Below, in pieces: positions 36,583 through 45,734 of a DNA stretch of 64,000 bases. The notes beneath the pieces were generated by a model. It was not told where the DNA came from. It was given only the letters and a program-made list of their open reading frames with translations, and did not search any database. The stretch comes from Chloroflexi bacterium HGW-Chloroflexi-2 (lineage in GTDB: Bacteria > Chloroflexota > Anaerolineae > Anaerolineales > Anaerolineaceae). The stretch's first letter is position 1, and every line of letters begins with the position of its first letter. The DNA lies in the NCBI GenBank assembly GCA_002840735.1, contig PHBY01000003.1:62001-126000 (forward strand), written 5' to 3'. A program made the translations under genes and the position numbers.

Positions 36583-36867
36583 ATGCGAAATTATGAGTTA
36601 ATGGTTTTACTTCAACCAGATCTGGATGAAACTGCTTTTGGTGATGTTACATCAAAAATTACTGGTTGGGTAACTGATAACGGTGGAACAGTTGAAAAAA
36701 CTGTTGATTGGGGAAATCGCCGATTGGCATATCAAATTCGAAAGCAACGCGAGAGTCATTATGTGCTTTTCCAGATCGCCCTCGATCCATCAGCTACCAA
36801 AGAGTTAGAACGCAATATCCGGTTTTTAGAACCAGTAATGCGTCACATGCTTTCAGTTGCTGAGTAG
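36583..36867 (+). CDS. rpsF: 30S ribosomal protein S6
   Basis: A 94-residue S6 with the family start MRNYELMVLLQPDLDE, the NRRLAYQIRKQRESHYVLF core and FLEPVMRHMLSV. It binds S18 in the small-subunit platform. A strong AGGAGG precedes the ATG. It starts the usual rpsF-ssb-rpsR operon. No rplI follows here. Confidence 0.97.
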   Translation: MRNYELMVLLQPDLDETAFGDVTSKITGWVTDNGGTVEKTVDWGNRRLAYQIRKQRESHYVLFQIALDPSATKELERNIRFLEPVMRHMLSVAE

Positions 36868-36923
36868 CATATGTTGTTTTGATGTGGGAAGTTCTGGTTG
36901 ATCGAACACAATCGGAGTTGTTG

Positions 36924-37319
36924 ATGAGTAGAGGCTTGAATAAAGTCATGATAATTGGATATCTGGGACGCGATCCTGAGATGCGGGTAACACCCTCAGG
37001 GCGAGCTGTGACAACATTTGTTATTGCTTGTAATCGATCCTGGAATTCTTCTGATGGTGAACGTCATCTTGAAACCGAATGGTTCAATGTTGTGACCTGG
37101 GGAAATCTTGCTGAGATTTGTAAACAATATCTGTTCAAGGGTTTACAGGTTTACATCGAAGGACGGCTTCAATCCAGACGCTGGGAGGATACAGAAGGTT
37201 GTAAACATACCAGTGTGGAAATTGTTGCCTCTGAGATGATGATCCTGGGAGACCGAAAAGAGATCAACACTCAAACTCCTCCATCTACGCTTGAAGTAAA
37301 CGATAATTATTCCGTATAG
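36924..37319 (+). CDS. ssb: Single-stranded DNA-binding protein lacking the acidic tip
   Basis: A 131-residue OB-fold SSB ([59 protein letters not shown]). The C-terminus ends in LEVNDNYSV and lacks the acidic DDDIPF-type tip that recruits repair enzymes in most bacterial SSBs. The ATG at 36924 has CGGAG 6 nt upstream, and the S-x-G-L-N-K start is normal. Upstream in-frame TTG/ATG codons would add a foreign-looking leader. It sits between rpsF and rpsR as in many bacteria. Confidence 0.94.
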   Translation: MSRGLNKVMIIGYLGRDPEMRVTPSGRAVTTFVIACNRSWNSSDGERHLETEWFNVVTWGNLAEICKQYLFKGLQVYIEGRLQSRRWEDTEGCKHTSVEIVASEMMILGDRKEINTQTPPSTLEVNDNYSV

Positions 37320-37330
37320 GAGAGAACGAA

Positions 37331-37603
37331 ATGACAAACGAAAATGGTCAATTTCGAAGGGGTCCTGGAAATCGCCGTGGTTTTACTCCCCGTCCAAAAA
37401 TTTGCCAGTTTTGCTCTGACAAAGAAGCAAAAATTAATTACAAAGACGTAGATTTATTGCGTCGCTATGTAATGGAAGATGGGAAAATCCGACCACGCCG
37501 GCAAACAGGCACATGTGCCAAACATCAAAGAGAAATCGCAGCTGCTGTGAAAAAAGCTCGCTTTGTGGCACTTTTACCTTTCGTAGCATCTATGGAAGAT
37601 TAA
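37331..37603 (+). CDS. rpsR: 30S ribosomal protein S18
   Basis: A 90-residue S18. After a basic N-terminal extension of about 22 residues, it carries ICQFCSDK and TGTCAKHQR. Together these give a CxxC plus CxxH set typical of zinc-containing (C+) S18 paralogues. The [14 protein letters not shown] and [11 protein letters not shown] segments are diagnostic. GGAG lies upstream of the ATG. It ends the rpsF operon, and a dispersed repeat starts 5 nt after its stop. Confidence 0.97.
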   Translation: MTNENGQFRRGPGNRRGFTPRPKICQFCSDKEAKINYKDVDLLRRYVMEDGKIRPRRQTGTCAKHQREIAAAVKKARFVALLPFVASMED

Positions 37604-37607
37604 TTAT

Positions 37608-37677
37608 GTCCTTTCAATAATGAGCGGTCAGGGTGTTTTTGACGGGCTTGCGCTTGCCAAAAACACCTAATTACCCC
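37608..37677 (+). repeat. Dispersed palindromic repeat, copy 1
   Basis: Begins GTCCTTTCAATAAT, then AGCGGTCAGGGTGTTTTTG. An inverted repeat follows, with arms GGTGTTTTTG (37632-37641) and CAAAAACACC (37658-37667). A near-identical element occurs on the minus strand at 57732-57663: 33 of the first 34 bases and the 12-base GCCAAAAACACC agree, while the loop differs. It sits 5 nt after rpsR. It behaves like a REP-type element. Confidence 0.82.
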
Positions 37678-37726
37678 GAATTATTAAAATTATTCGATTA
37701 AATCTTCTATCAAAAAAATACTAATG

Positions 37727-37764
37727 AAAGGGTATGGTGTGGTTTTACCTCCTGTGCCCTTTTT
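37727..37764 (+). terminator. Possible terminator before the foldase gene
   Basis: AAAGGG (37727-37732) pairs with CCCTTT (37757-37762), followed by further T. The inner part is imperfect. It would end the rpsF-ssb-rpsR transcript just upstream of the parvulin gene. Confidence 0.4.
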
Positions 37765-37783
37765 AAAAATCGAGGTTTAAAAC

Positions 37784-39100
37784 ATGGCACGTTCGCCAGA
37801 GAAAAAATTAGTATCCAAAAAACATAAAGCACGTTTACAACAAGAGCAACAACATCGCAAGATGCTGATCATTGCCTCCATCATTATTGTTGCAATTGTC
37901 CTGATTGTGCTTGCTTATGGGATTTTGGACCAAACGATCCTAAAAAATCAGAAACCTGTTGCTAAAGTTGGCAACACAGTCATCCGATCTGAAGAATTTA
38001 TCAAAATGGTTAAACTCGAACGGCAACAAATGAATGGTCAGGCTTACCAATATGAAACATATAAACAATTTTTTGGTTTTGATGAACAAAATACAGCTTA
38101 CTTTGACAGCCTGATCCAACAAATACAGGCGCAAATGGCTGTTCCTGAAACCGTGGGTGCAACTGTTTTAACAAACATGATTGATTCAAAAGTGATTGGA
38201 TTTTATGCAGCAGAAAACGGAATTGAAGTCACAGAACAGGAAATTGAGGATGCGATTCAAAGAGATTTTGGATATTTTCCCAATGGTACCCCAACACCTG
38301 AAAACACTGTGGTTCCTTATGCTACATCAACCATGAGTCCAACACAATACGCTTTAGTAACTGCAACCCCTACAGTAACACCCATTGAAGAAGTTGATGA
38401 GAACGACGAAGAATCTTCAACGGAGGAAGAAGTCATTGAAACCGAAGTTGTAACTGCAGAATCAGAAGATGAATCTTCCGTTACTGCAACGGTAGTACCA
38501 TCCCCAACAGCTTACACTGAGGATTTATTCCAGGAAAATTACAATTCCTTCGTCGAGAATTTTGGCAAAATTGGCCTGAATGAGAAAGATATTTTGGAAC
38601 TCTATAGGGTTCAATTAATCAGTCAGAAAGTATATGAACTGATCACTGCCGATATTCCTACCGAAGAAGAACAACTTTGGGCACGTCACATTTTGGTAGC
38701 AACATTGGAAGAAGCTGAAGCTGTTCTGGCTCGTTTAAATAACGGTGAAGACTGGTCAGTAATTGCCGCAGAAGTTTCTACCGATACCAGCAATAAAGAC
38801 AGAGGTGGTGATTTAGGGTGGTTCGGGAAGAATGCAATGGTAACAGAATTCGAATCCGCTGCCTTCAAATTGGAAATTGGTGAAATCAGCAATCCAGTCG
38901 AGACTAGATTTGGTTTCCACATTATCCAGCTCCTGGGTAAAGAAGTTCGACCCATTGAAAGCAGTCAATTAGACCAGAATAAACAAACTTTCTTCAATGA
39001 ATGGCTTTCCAATGAGAAAGCAAAGTACACCATTGAACAATACGATGATGTCTGGACAAATATTGTACCGAACACTCCCGCATTTGGTGATTTTCAGTAG
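37784..39100 (+). CDS. Membrane-anchored parvulin peptidyl-prolyl isomerase
   Basis: A 438-residue PrsA/SurA-like foldase. Lys/Arg-rich N-terminus, then a signal anchor at about 28-50 (MLIIASIIIVAIVLIVLAYGI). A SurA_N-like chaperone part is interrupted by a Thr/Pro/Glu-rich insert near 170-245. The parvulin domain spans about 300-395 (WARHILVATLEEAEAV, DRGGDLGWFGK, FGFHIIQLLG). It probably folds secreted proteins outside the membrane. It has its own terminator at 39121-39150. Confidence 0.92.
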   Translation: MARSPEKKLVSKKHKARLQQEQQHRKMLIIASIIIVAIVLIVLAYGILDQTILKNQKPVAKVGNTVIRSEEFIKMVKLERQQMNGQAYQYETYKQFFGFDEQNTAYFDSLIQQIQAQMAVPETVGATVLTNMIDSKVIGFYAAENGIEVTEQEIEDAIQRDFGYFPNGTPTPENTVVPYATSTMSPTQYALVTATPTVTPIEEVDENDEESSTEEEVIETEVVTAESEDESSVTATVVPSPTAYTEDLFQENYNSFVENFGKIGLNEKDILELYRVQLISQKVYELITADIPTEEEQLWARHILVATLEEAEAVLARLNNGEDWSVIAAEVSTDTSNKDRGGDLGWFGKNAMVTEFESAAFKLEIGEISNPVETRFGFHIIQLLGKEVRPIESSQLDQNKQTFFNEWLSNEKAKYTIEQYDDVWTNIVPNTPAFGDFQ

Positions 39101-39120
39101 AATTAGCAAATTCTGAATTT

Positions 39121-39150
39121 AAAAAATCGGGTTATTCGCCCGATTTTTTT
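39121..39150. terminator. Bidirectional terminator between foldase and smc
   Basis: AAAAAATCGGG (39121-39131) pairs with CCCGATTTTTT (39139-39149), with T runs on both strands. The smc stop codon at 39149 lies at its edge. Confidence 0.9.
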
Positions 39151-42100
39151 ATTTAACCAAATCGTCACTCACTTCATCTAATCTCAATGAAATCATCTGG
39201 CTGGACGAATCTCTTCCCATGGTTATTCCATAAATTACATCCGCTGCCTGAACAGTATTTCTGTTGTGTGTGATGACTATAAATTGAATTGTTTTTCCTA
39301 ATTCACTTAATAAATCACAGAACCTGCCCACATTCGCTTCATCTAAAGCCGCATCTACTTCATCTAACACACAGAATGGAGGTGGAGACACCCGTAATAA
39401 TGAAAAGATTAATGCAACCGCAGTGAGACTTCTTTCACCACCGGATAGTAAAGACAAACCTTGTTCACGTCTGCCGGGTAATCTGGCTTCTATTTCAATT
39501 CCGGTATTATTAAAATTGTCTTCATCGGTGAGGTACAATTTTGCAGATCCCCCACCAAATAATCTTGAAAATAAATCCTTAAATTCCAAAGCAACCGCGT
39601 CGAATGTCTTCCTGAACTCACGTTGCATGAGTTCATCTAACTCAGCTATTACTTGTCGAAGATCCTGATCAGCCTTTTTAAGATCCTCAACCTGAACAGA
39701 TAAAAATTCAAATCGTTCTTTAACCGAGCGATATTCATCTTCAGCTTCAGGATTAATCGGACCAATTCTTCGCATTTGTGCTCGTTGGCGATTTATATTT
39801 TCTTCCAGATTTGGTTCAATTTCAGTTACGATAGGTAATTGTTCAACAAGTCCATCAAATGGTAAAGGATTGGGTCCAGTAATAGATGAAGAATACTCAA
39901 AAGATACCAATCCAAAATCCTCTTCAATGCGTCTGCGTAGGTTTTCCAATACATCCTTATTTCGTGAATAATCCAGCTGTCCTTGTGTCACATATCTTTC
40001 ACCAATGGTGACAGTTTGTTGCGCATTACTGATTTCTTCCTGTAATTTATCAAAAGTTTTTTCAAGTACTTTCAATTCATTTTCTGTAGGTATGATGTTC
40101 TGTCGGATTTTTTCAATTTCATCTTTTAATTCAGCTTCTTTGGTTTTTTTAATGGCTCTCTCATCATCAATTTCGAGCAATGCAATTTTAAAATCCTCTA
40201 ATCTGCGATTGATTGATCTAAACCTCTGGCGATTCTGATCAATGTTGGTTCTGTTTTCTTGTAATCTTTTTTGAGCTTCATTGGTAGCCCGTTCGACGAC
40301 AGCCAGATTTGTTTTCCAATGTCCAACATTGGATTGAAAATCATCAAGAGGTATTTCATTTAATTTCTCTCGCAGACCATCACTTTCTTTTCTTTGAGTT
40401 TCAATTTTATTGACAATTTCCTGCAACAAATTCTTCGTTGTTGTTTCTGATTCAAAACTTTGAGCGAGTTGTTGTTCCATTGTCTTAATTTGATTTTCTA
40501 CCCAATGTTTTCTTTGTCTTAATTTTTCATAGTCCAGATTACACTGGTTCACAAGTTTCTGGTTTTGTTGCAATTCCTGATTGCCTTTTTGTTCATCCTG
40601 TGTAATTTTATTGTGATTCTGGTTTAACGTATGTAATTCACCCTCAAGATCTGCCATTTCTACTTCCAGCATTGTGAATCTTTCCTGGGTTTCTTCGATT
40701 ACCTTTTCCAATTCTTGTTTCTGTCTGGGTCGAGCAATGATTGATGATCTGGTTTCTTTTCCTGCAAAAACAATTCCATTTCCTTGAAAAACTTCCCCAT
40801 TAAGAGTAACAAACCTCGCAAAAGAAGGTAGAGTTCCTAATGCCTTTGTTGCATTCTCATGAGTATCTACAATGATTGTATTCCCCAACAAACTTTGCAC
40901 GACGGGTTGATAATGCGGATCAAATTTAACTAGTTCACTTGCTCGCCCTATCAAACCATTCATAGAAGGCAATTTCTGTTCTTTATCATTTTTTAGCCAT
41001 TGCAGCGGAAGAAGAATAGCACGGCCTTGATCTCCTTTTGCTAAGTATTGAATGGCATATGAGGGGTCTGATTCATCCATCAGAACAATGGAATCTAGAT
41101 ATTCGCCTAATGCGCCGGCTATGGCAACCTCCAACTCACCTGGAACATTAAGAATCTCACTCAGTGGTTTGTATTGTCCTGCAAATTTTCCAGTTCTATG
41201 GGCATTCATCAGGTTTTTAGCGCCATCATTGATGCCACTTAAAGTCTTTTCCGCCTGGATTAATGCTTCAAATTGAGCATTTAGCTTTATAACTTCAGAC
41301 TGTAACTTATTAAGAATATTTCTTTTCTCCTGGAGTTTTATTTCTAGATCTCGTTTTTTGGTCGAAGATTCCAGTGCTTTTTTCTTGATGATTTCTATTG
41401 ATTTCTCAACCTCAATAAACGCTTTTTTAGATTTTTCAAGTTCATTTTCTTTCCCTGAAAATTCTTTTTGAATTTCCTGTTCTTCCAGCCGTAATTTTTC
41501 CAGTGAGGATTTCAGGTTATTAATTCTTTCAGTCAATTCATTTAGTTTTGCTTTTGCTTCGACTGACCTCGTTTCATTTTCAACCAGTGTTCTTCTGATT
41601 ATTTGAAGTTCACTTTCAACTTGCCCCCTGATATTAAGCCTTTCGTTTAATGCTTTTTGCGCTTCATCCAGGTTAGTTCTAGCTTCATTTACCTCCTGGG
41701 TTAACTTTTGATATTCTGCTTCTAAATTTTCAAGAAATGTTTCTTTCGATTTGATCTCTTCTTCTAATCGAACCAAATCATAATTTTGATTGTATTCCTG
41801 GTCATTTAATGATCGTTGGCGTTCCTCAAGTACAGCTAGTTCTCTGATGATTTTTTCAAGATCCAGATGTTGCTTTGACGACTGTGAATGGAGCTCATTC
41901 AGCACACTGCGCTTGGAAGAAATTTGGTTTCGAATATCAGAAAATTGTTTTTCAATTTTTTCGTAATTATTTTTAACATTGTTTAAGTGGATTTCTCTCT
42001 CCTGAAGCACATGCCTTGATTGAGACAAATCTTTTTGAGCATTATTCCAGTGATATCCGTACCAGATTCGCAATAAGACCTGAAGATCAGCCTGTAATGT

Positions 42101-42754
42101 TGTATATTCCCGGAATCTTCTTGTTTGTCGGTCCAAACTCCGCAGCCGAGGTTCTAATTCGCTCAGGATATCTGTAACTCTTTCTAAATTATGACGAGTC
42201 TGTTCAAGGCGATTTAAGGAATCTTCTCTTCTCGATCTATACAGACCAATTCCAGCCGCTTCTTCAAAGAATTTCCTTCTTTCATCAGGTCGAATAGATA
42301 ATGCAGAATCTACCAATCCTTGACCAATTAAAGTGTAAGTCCGTTCAGACAGACCTGATTGACCAAGCAGCTCCTGAATATCTCTTAACCGGATTCTCTG
42401 CCCATTTAATAAATATTCATTCTGTCCATCTCGATATGCCCGCCTGGTTACAGATACTTCCGAAAAATCAATTGGAAGCCATCCATCTTCATTGTTGAAT
42501 GTTATGGTGGAAGAAGCCATTCCAGCTCTGGAACGACCTTCACTTCCAGCAAAAATCATGTCTTCAGTTTTTCGTCCACGTAATAACCGGTAAGATTGTT
42601 CTCCTAAAACCCACCGAATTGAATCAGCAATATTTGATTTCCCCGATCCATTTGGGCCTACAATAGCGGTAATTTTTCCCGGAAATTCTAAATTTGTTTT
42701 ACTGGCGAAAGTTTTATAACCTTGAAGTTCTAATGACTTTAAGCGAGAAATCAT
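39149..42754 (-). CDS. smc: Chromosome partition protein Smc
   Basis: A 1201-residue SMC ATPase of full length. Head: LQGYKTFASKTNLEFPG, Walker A GPNGSGKSN near residues 33-41, and near the C-terminus the signature LSGGERSLTAVALIF and Walker B FCVLDEVDAALDEAN. Two long coiled coils (about 165-500 and 670-1010) flank a hinge at about 510-650 (GQYKPLSEILNVPGE...). It partners with the kleisin ScpA, encoded nearby at 44941. It lies 19 nt downstream of rnc on the minus strand, probably in one operon. Confidence 0.97.
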   Translation of the reverse strand: MISRLKSLELQGYKTFASKTNLEFPGKITAIVGPNGSGKSNIADSIRWVLGEQSYRLLRGRKTEDMIFAGSEGRSRAGMASSTITFNNEDGWLPIDFSEVSVTRRAYRDGQNEYLLNGQRIRLRDIQELLGQSGLSERTYTLIGQGLVDSALSIRPDERRKFFEEAAGIGLYRSRREDSLNRLEQTRHNLERVTDILSELEPRLRSLDRQTRRFREYTTLQADLQVLLRIWYGYHWNNAQKDLSQSRHVLQEREIHLNNVKNNYEKIEKQFSDIRNQISSKRSVLNELHSQSSKQHLDLEKIIRELAVLEERQRSLNDQEYNQNYDLVRLEEEIKSKETFLENLEAEYQKLTQEVNEARTNLDEAQKALNERLNIRGQVESELQIIRRTLVENETRSVEAKAKLNELTERINNLKSSLEKLRLEEQEIQKEFSGKENELEKSKKAFIEVEKSIEIIKKKALESSTKKRDLEIKLQEKRNILNKLQSEVIKLNAQFEALIQAEKTLSGINDGAKNLMNAHRTGKFAGQYKPLSEILNVPGELEVAIAGALGEYLDSIVLMDESDPSYAIQYLAKGDQGRAILLPLQWLKNDKEQKLPSMNGLIGRASELVKFDPHYQPVVQSLLGNTIIVDTHENATKALGTLPSFARFVTLNGEVFQGNGIVFAGKETRSSIIARPRQKQELEKVIEETQERFTMLEVEMADLEGELHTLNQNHNKITQDEQKGNQELQQNQKLVNQCNLDYEKLRQRKHWVENQIKTMEQQLAQSFESETTTKNLLQEIVNKIETQRKESDGLREKLNEIPLDDFQSNVGHWKTNLAVVERATNEAQKRLQENRTNIDQNRQRFRSINRRLEDFKIALLEIDDERAIKKTKEAELKDEIEKIRQNIIPTENELKVLEKTFDKLQEEISNAQQTVTIGERYVTQGQLDYSRNKDVLENLRRRIEEDFGLVSFEYSSSITGPNPLPFDGLVEQLPIVTEIEPNLEENINRQRAQMRRIGPINPEAEDEYRSVKERFEFLSVQVEDLKKADQDLRQVIAELDELMQREFRKTFDAVALEFKDLFSRLFGGGSAKLYLTDEDNFNNTGIEIEARLPGRREQGLSLLSGGERSLTAVALIFSLLRVSPPPFCVLDEVDAALDEANVGRFCDLLSELGKTIQFIVITHNRNTVQAADVIYGITMGRDSSSQMISLRLDEVSDDLVK

Positions 42755-42773
42755 TTATGTAAGGCTCCAAATG

Positions 42774-43514
42774 TTATTCATCATTATTTCTCTTTTTTTG
42801 TACGAGTCCTAAGCGGATCAATGCCTGCTGTGCAGCAATTTTCGCTGCTGCTTGTTTACTAGGGCCTTCGCCGCTTCCAAAAGGTTCTCCGTTTAACAAA
42901 ACTTCTACCTGGAATACTTTCGAGTGATCTGGTCCGAAGGAATTTCTCGTGACATATGAAGGGGCAAAATATCCCTGTGATTGCGCCCATTCTTGAAATA
43001 AGCTCTTTGGATCTTCATTTTTGTTATTTAACAAAATATCTTCCGATGCTTCTATCAGTAAAGTCTCCAAAAATTCATTGACGGCAGGTATACCCCCATC
43101 CAGATATATCGCACCGACCACTGCTTCAAATGTGTCACATAATAAAGCTGGACGGGTTCGTCCACCAGCCTGTGCTTCTCCACGTCCTAACCTCATTGCT
43201 TTTCCAAGTTCAATTTGTTCCGCAAAAACTGCCAATTGCTCAGTATGAACCAGAGCAGATCTCATTCTGGTTAGATCCCCTTCTGGCATTTCAGGAAAGT
43301 GGTGGTACAACCATGATCCAACAACAAAATCCAGCACAGCATCGCCAAGAAATTCTAAGCGCTCATTGTCTTCTAACGCTTCTGGGTGTTCATTTAAAAA
43401 CGAGCGATGTGTTAATGCTCTGCTGAGTAACAACCAATCCGTTATTCGTAACCCCAACCTTTTTGCTAATTCCTGAGGGCTCTCCAACTTAGGAGTGTGA
43501 TTATCACCTTTCAT
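42774..43514 (-). CDS. rnc: Ribonuclease III
   Basis: A 246-residue double-strand-specific RNase. The catalytic domain has the signature NERLEFLGDAVLDFVVG and a second acidic site near DTFEAVVGAIYLD. The dsRNA-binding domain runs from DPKSLFQEWAQSQG to AAQQALIRLG. I chose the ATG at 43514: AGGAGG lies 4 nt upstream, while an in-frame start 39 nt earlier lies before that site. rnc-smc is a common gene order. Confidence 0.96.
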   Translation of the reverse strand: MKGDNHTPKLESPQELAKRLGLRITDWLLLSRALTHRSFLNEHPEALEDNERLEFLGDAVLDFVVGSWLYHHFPEMPEGDLTRMRSALVHTEQLAVFAEQIELGKAMRLGRGEAQAGGRTRPALLCDTFEAVVGAIYLDGGIPAVNEFLETLLIEASEDILLNNKNEDPKSLFQEWAQSQGYFAPSYVTRNSFGPDHSKVFQVEVLLNGEPFGSGEGPSKQAAAKIAAQQALIRLGLVQKKRNNDE

Positions 43515-43647
43515 TCTTCCTCCTAAGAACTTGCGATGCGGAAGCCACCTCACTTGTAAAAATCAAGTAGCTTACGCACCAAAAGTTCATCTTCAATTTA
43601 TCAACAATTATATTGCTCATTGATGTTTGTATCAATGGTGCAATAAT

Positions 43648-44385
43648 TTAATCCCCTTTTCCTGGCATGTAATCTCCTTCAATCCAGGTTTCACCATCTG
43701 GACTGATTTCTTTTTTCCAAATCGGGACGATTTCTTTTACACGATCAATCCCATACCTTGCAGCCTCAAATACCCCGGTATGACGATGGGCAGCAGAACA
43801 GAGAACCACAACAGTTGGCGTTCCTGCATCCATGTAGCCAATTCGCTGGATAATGACTATTTTTTGTACAGTTGGCCATTTATCGCGAATTTCTTGGGCA
43901 ACCTGAACCATTTTTGCTTCTGCCATTGGGATATAGGCTTCATACTCCAATCCACTGGTTAATGGATGATCAGAATTATTGGTTTCTCCCCGAATGACAC
44001 CTGTGAACATCACAACAGCACCAGTACTATTTTGAATAGATTGTGTAATCAAAGAATTGAAATTAAATTCATTTGTAGAAACTTCAATTATTATGTCATT
44101 ATCCATTTGACCTCCACTGACAGGGGGAAAGCATGCTACTTCGGCGTTTTCAGGAATTACATCGGTATTGAACGCAAAATTCTGGTTGATGGAAATCAAC
44201 ATAATGGGTAAATAGTCTTGCAGTTGTGGATATTCTTTTATAAGTCGGTTCTTCAGGTCCTGGATGGTTGATCCTCTTTCAATATCAAATTTTATCTGAG
44301 AGGCGCCAATAAGTTCTTTCAACTTCGCAAAAAATAAAATTTTTAGATGAATGTGTTCGTGATTGGATGGATTATCGTTAATCAT
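43648..44385 (-). CDS. moaDE: MoaD-MoaE fusion, molybdopterin synthase
   Basis: About 245 residues. Residues 12-92 are MoaD (ubiquitin-like; ends FPPVSGG at 86-92). Residues 93-245 are MoaE, with VMFTGVIRGE, RIGYMDAGTPTVVV, SAAHRHTGVFEAARYGID and the catalytic Lys region VPIWKKE. MoaD needs a free C-terminal Gly-Gly to carry thiocarboxylate, so this fusion probably has to be cut after GG. I prefer the ATG at 44385, which gives GGAG an 8-nt spacing; the ATG at 44394 abuts it. It overlaps moaC by 8 nt. Confidence 0.92.
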   Translation of the reverse strand: MINDNPSNHEHIHLKILFFAKLKELIGASQIKFDIERGSTIQDLKNRLIKEYPQLQDYLPIMLISINQNFAFNTDVIPENAEVACFPPVSGGQMDNDIIIEVSTNEFNFNSLITQSIQNSTGAVVMFTGVIRGETNNSDHPLTSGLEYEAYIPMAEAKMVQVAQEIRDKWPTVQKIVIIQRIGYMDAGTPTVVVLCSAAHRHTGVFEAARYGIDRVKEIVPIWKKEISPDGETWIEGDYMPGKGD

Positions 44386-44860
44386 TAAAAACATCTCCGC
44401 TCATTCCACCTCTTTTTTCAACAAGGCGAATATTTTCAATTCTGCCAGATTTTTCTACAGCTTTGATCATGTCATAAACCGTCAAACCAGCTACGGACAC
44501 CGCTGTCAGGGCTTCCATTTCCACGCCGGTTTTTCCATCTGTTATGACAGTTGCTTCGATCTGGACACCTGGTAAAGATTCATCGATTTGAATTTCAAGA
44601 TCAATTTTATTGATGATCAGTGGGTGACACAAAGGAATTAGTTCGGATGTTTTTTTTGCAGCCTGGATACCGGCAATTTTTGCTACGGTCAAAACATCTC
44701 CCTTTTTTAGCAAGCCTTTCTTAATCATCTCAACAGTGGTCGGTAAAAGCACCACCTGCCCTTTTGCTCTCGCAATACGATGACTGACCGGTTTCTCTCC
44801 AACATCAACCATATTTGCATTTCCGTTCGAATCTATGTGGGTTAGTTTATTATTTTTCAT
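44378..44860 (-). CDS. moaC: Cyclic pyranopterin monophosphate synthase
   Basis: A 160-residue MoaC acting after MoaA in molybdenum cofactor synthesis. AKIAGIQAAKKTSELIPLCHPL is the family signature, followed by GVEMEALTAVSVAGLTVYDM and KRGGMSGD. The N-terminus LTHIDSNGNANMVDVGEK is also typical. It forms a coupled pair with the moaDE fusion; no moaA or other cofactor gene is in the window. Confidence 0.96.
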   Translation of the reverse strand: MKNNKLTHIDSNGNANMVDVGEKPVSHRIARAKGQVVLLPTTVEMIKKGLLKKGDVLTVAKIAGIQAAKKTSELIPLCHPLIINKIDLEIQIDESLPGVQIEATVITDGKTGVEMEALTAVSVAGLTVYDMIKAVEKSGRIENIRLVEKRGGMSGDVFND

Positions 44861-44924
44861 TTTCGTTTTATCGTTTGCTTTCAGAGTAGAATTTTTAATA
44901 AGTAATCAAAATTGCAGATGCTTC

Positions 44925-44933
44925 TGCTATAAT
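44925..44933 (+). promoter_or_regulatory. Extended -10 promoter giving a leaderless scpA mRNA
   Basis: TGCTATAAT (44925-44933) is a perfect extended -10. The GTG start of scpA at 44941 lies only 7 nt further, where transcription should begin. No Shine-Dalgarno fits in that space and no clear -35 is seen. Confidence 0.6.
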
Positions 44934-44940
44934 TGCTCAC

Positions 44941-45732
44941 GTGGCGCATAAGATAGGTAATTATTATAACCAAGATTATCGAGTTGATACGGATCTTTAT
45001 CAAGGTCCTCTCGATTTATTATTAGAATTAATCGAAAGTGCTGAACTGGATATTACCAAACTTACGCTTGCTAAAGTCACAGATCAATATTTGGAATACC
45101 TGAAGAAAATTAAAATTGAGAATCCATCAGAGGTCTCATCTTTTTTGGTAATTGCTTCCAGATTATTACAAATTAAATCTCAAGCGTTACTCCCAAAACA
45201 ATCTTTGGAAATCTTTGGTGAAGAGGAAGAAGATCTCGGAGAAGCATTAGCGCAACAACTTATCGTTTATAAACGGTTTAAAGAAATTTCCAAATGGCTA
45301 CTGGAACGTGAAGAAGAAGGATTACGAACTTATTTACGAATAGCACCGCCACCAAAAATTAATTTCCAGCCAAAATTAGACCTTACCGGGATAACATTGG
45401 ATGATCTGGTACAGGTAGCGCGAGAAATTTTTATCAATGGCATGCCGCTTCAGAAATTGGATACGGTGATTAATTTTCCACGCATTACGATTAAAGAACG
45501 CATAACAACCATATTGGATCATTTACGAATATTCCGAAATACCACATTTATGAGTTTGTTAACCCAAAAGAATTCCCGGGTTGAGTTGGTGGTGACTTTT
45601 CTGGCATTGTTGGAATTGGTTAAAAGACATATTATTGAAGCCAATCAAAACGAGCTTTTTGGGGAAATCCAATTGAATTCCGAAAAGCTCGTAGATGAAA
45701 ATTTGGAACTGGATATTGAATTTAACGAATAA
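44941..45732 (+). CDS. scpA: Segregation and condensation protein A
   Basis: A 263-residue kleisin that bridges Smc heads. YQGPLDLLLELIESAELDI, VTDQYLEYL and SFLVIASRLLQIKSQALLP are the N-terminal Smc-binding hallmarks. The C-terminal winged helix has VTFLALLELVKRHIIE. It starts with GTG at 44941 directly at the likely transcript start. scpB, which usually follows, is absent: the next gene is on the opposite strand 3 nt away. Confidence 0.95.
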   Translation: MAHKIGNYYNQDYRVDTDLYQGPLDLLLELIESAELDITKLTLAKVTDQYLEYLKKIKIENPSEVSSFLVIASRLLQIKSQALLPKQSLEIFGEEEEDLGEALAQQLIVYKRFKEISKWLLEREEEGLRTYLRIAPPPKINFQPKLDLTGITLDDLVQVAREIFINGMPLQKLDTVINFPRITIKERITTILDHLRIFRNTTFMSLLTQKNSRVELVVTFLALLELVKRHIIEANQNELFGEIQLNSEKLVDENLELDIEFNE

Positions 45733-45734
45733 GG

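Noticed and set aside
37608-37677. CRISPR-like direct repeat
   Set aside because: The two copies are 20 kb apart, in opposite orientation and palindromic, without spacers.
43627-43962. Plus-strand open frame opposite moaDE
   Set aside because: Lies fully inside a clearly recognised gene on the other strand; no Shine-Dalgarno and no recognisable family.
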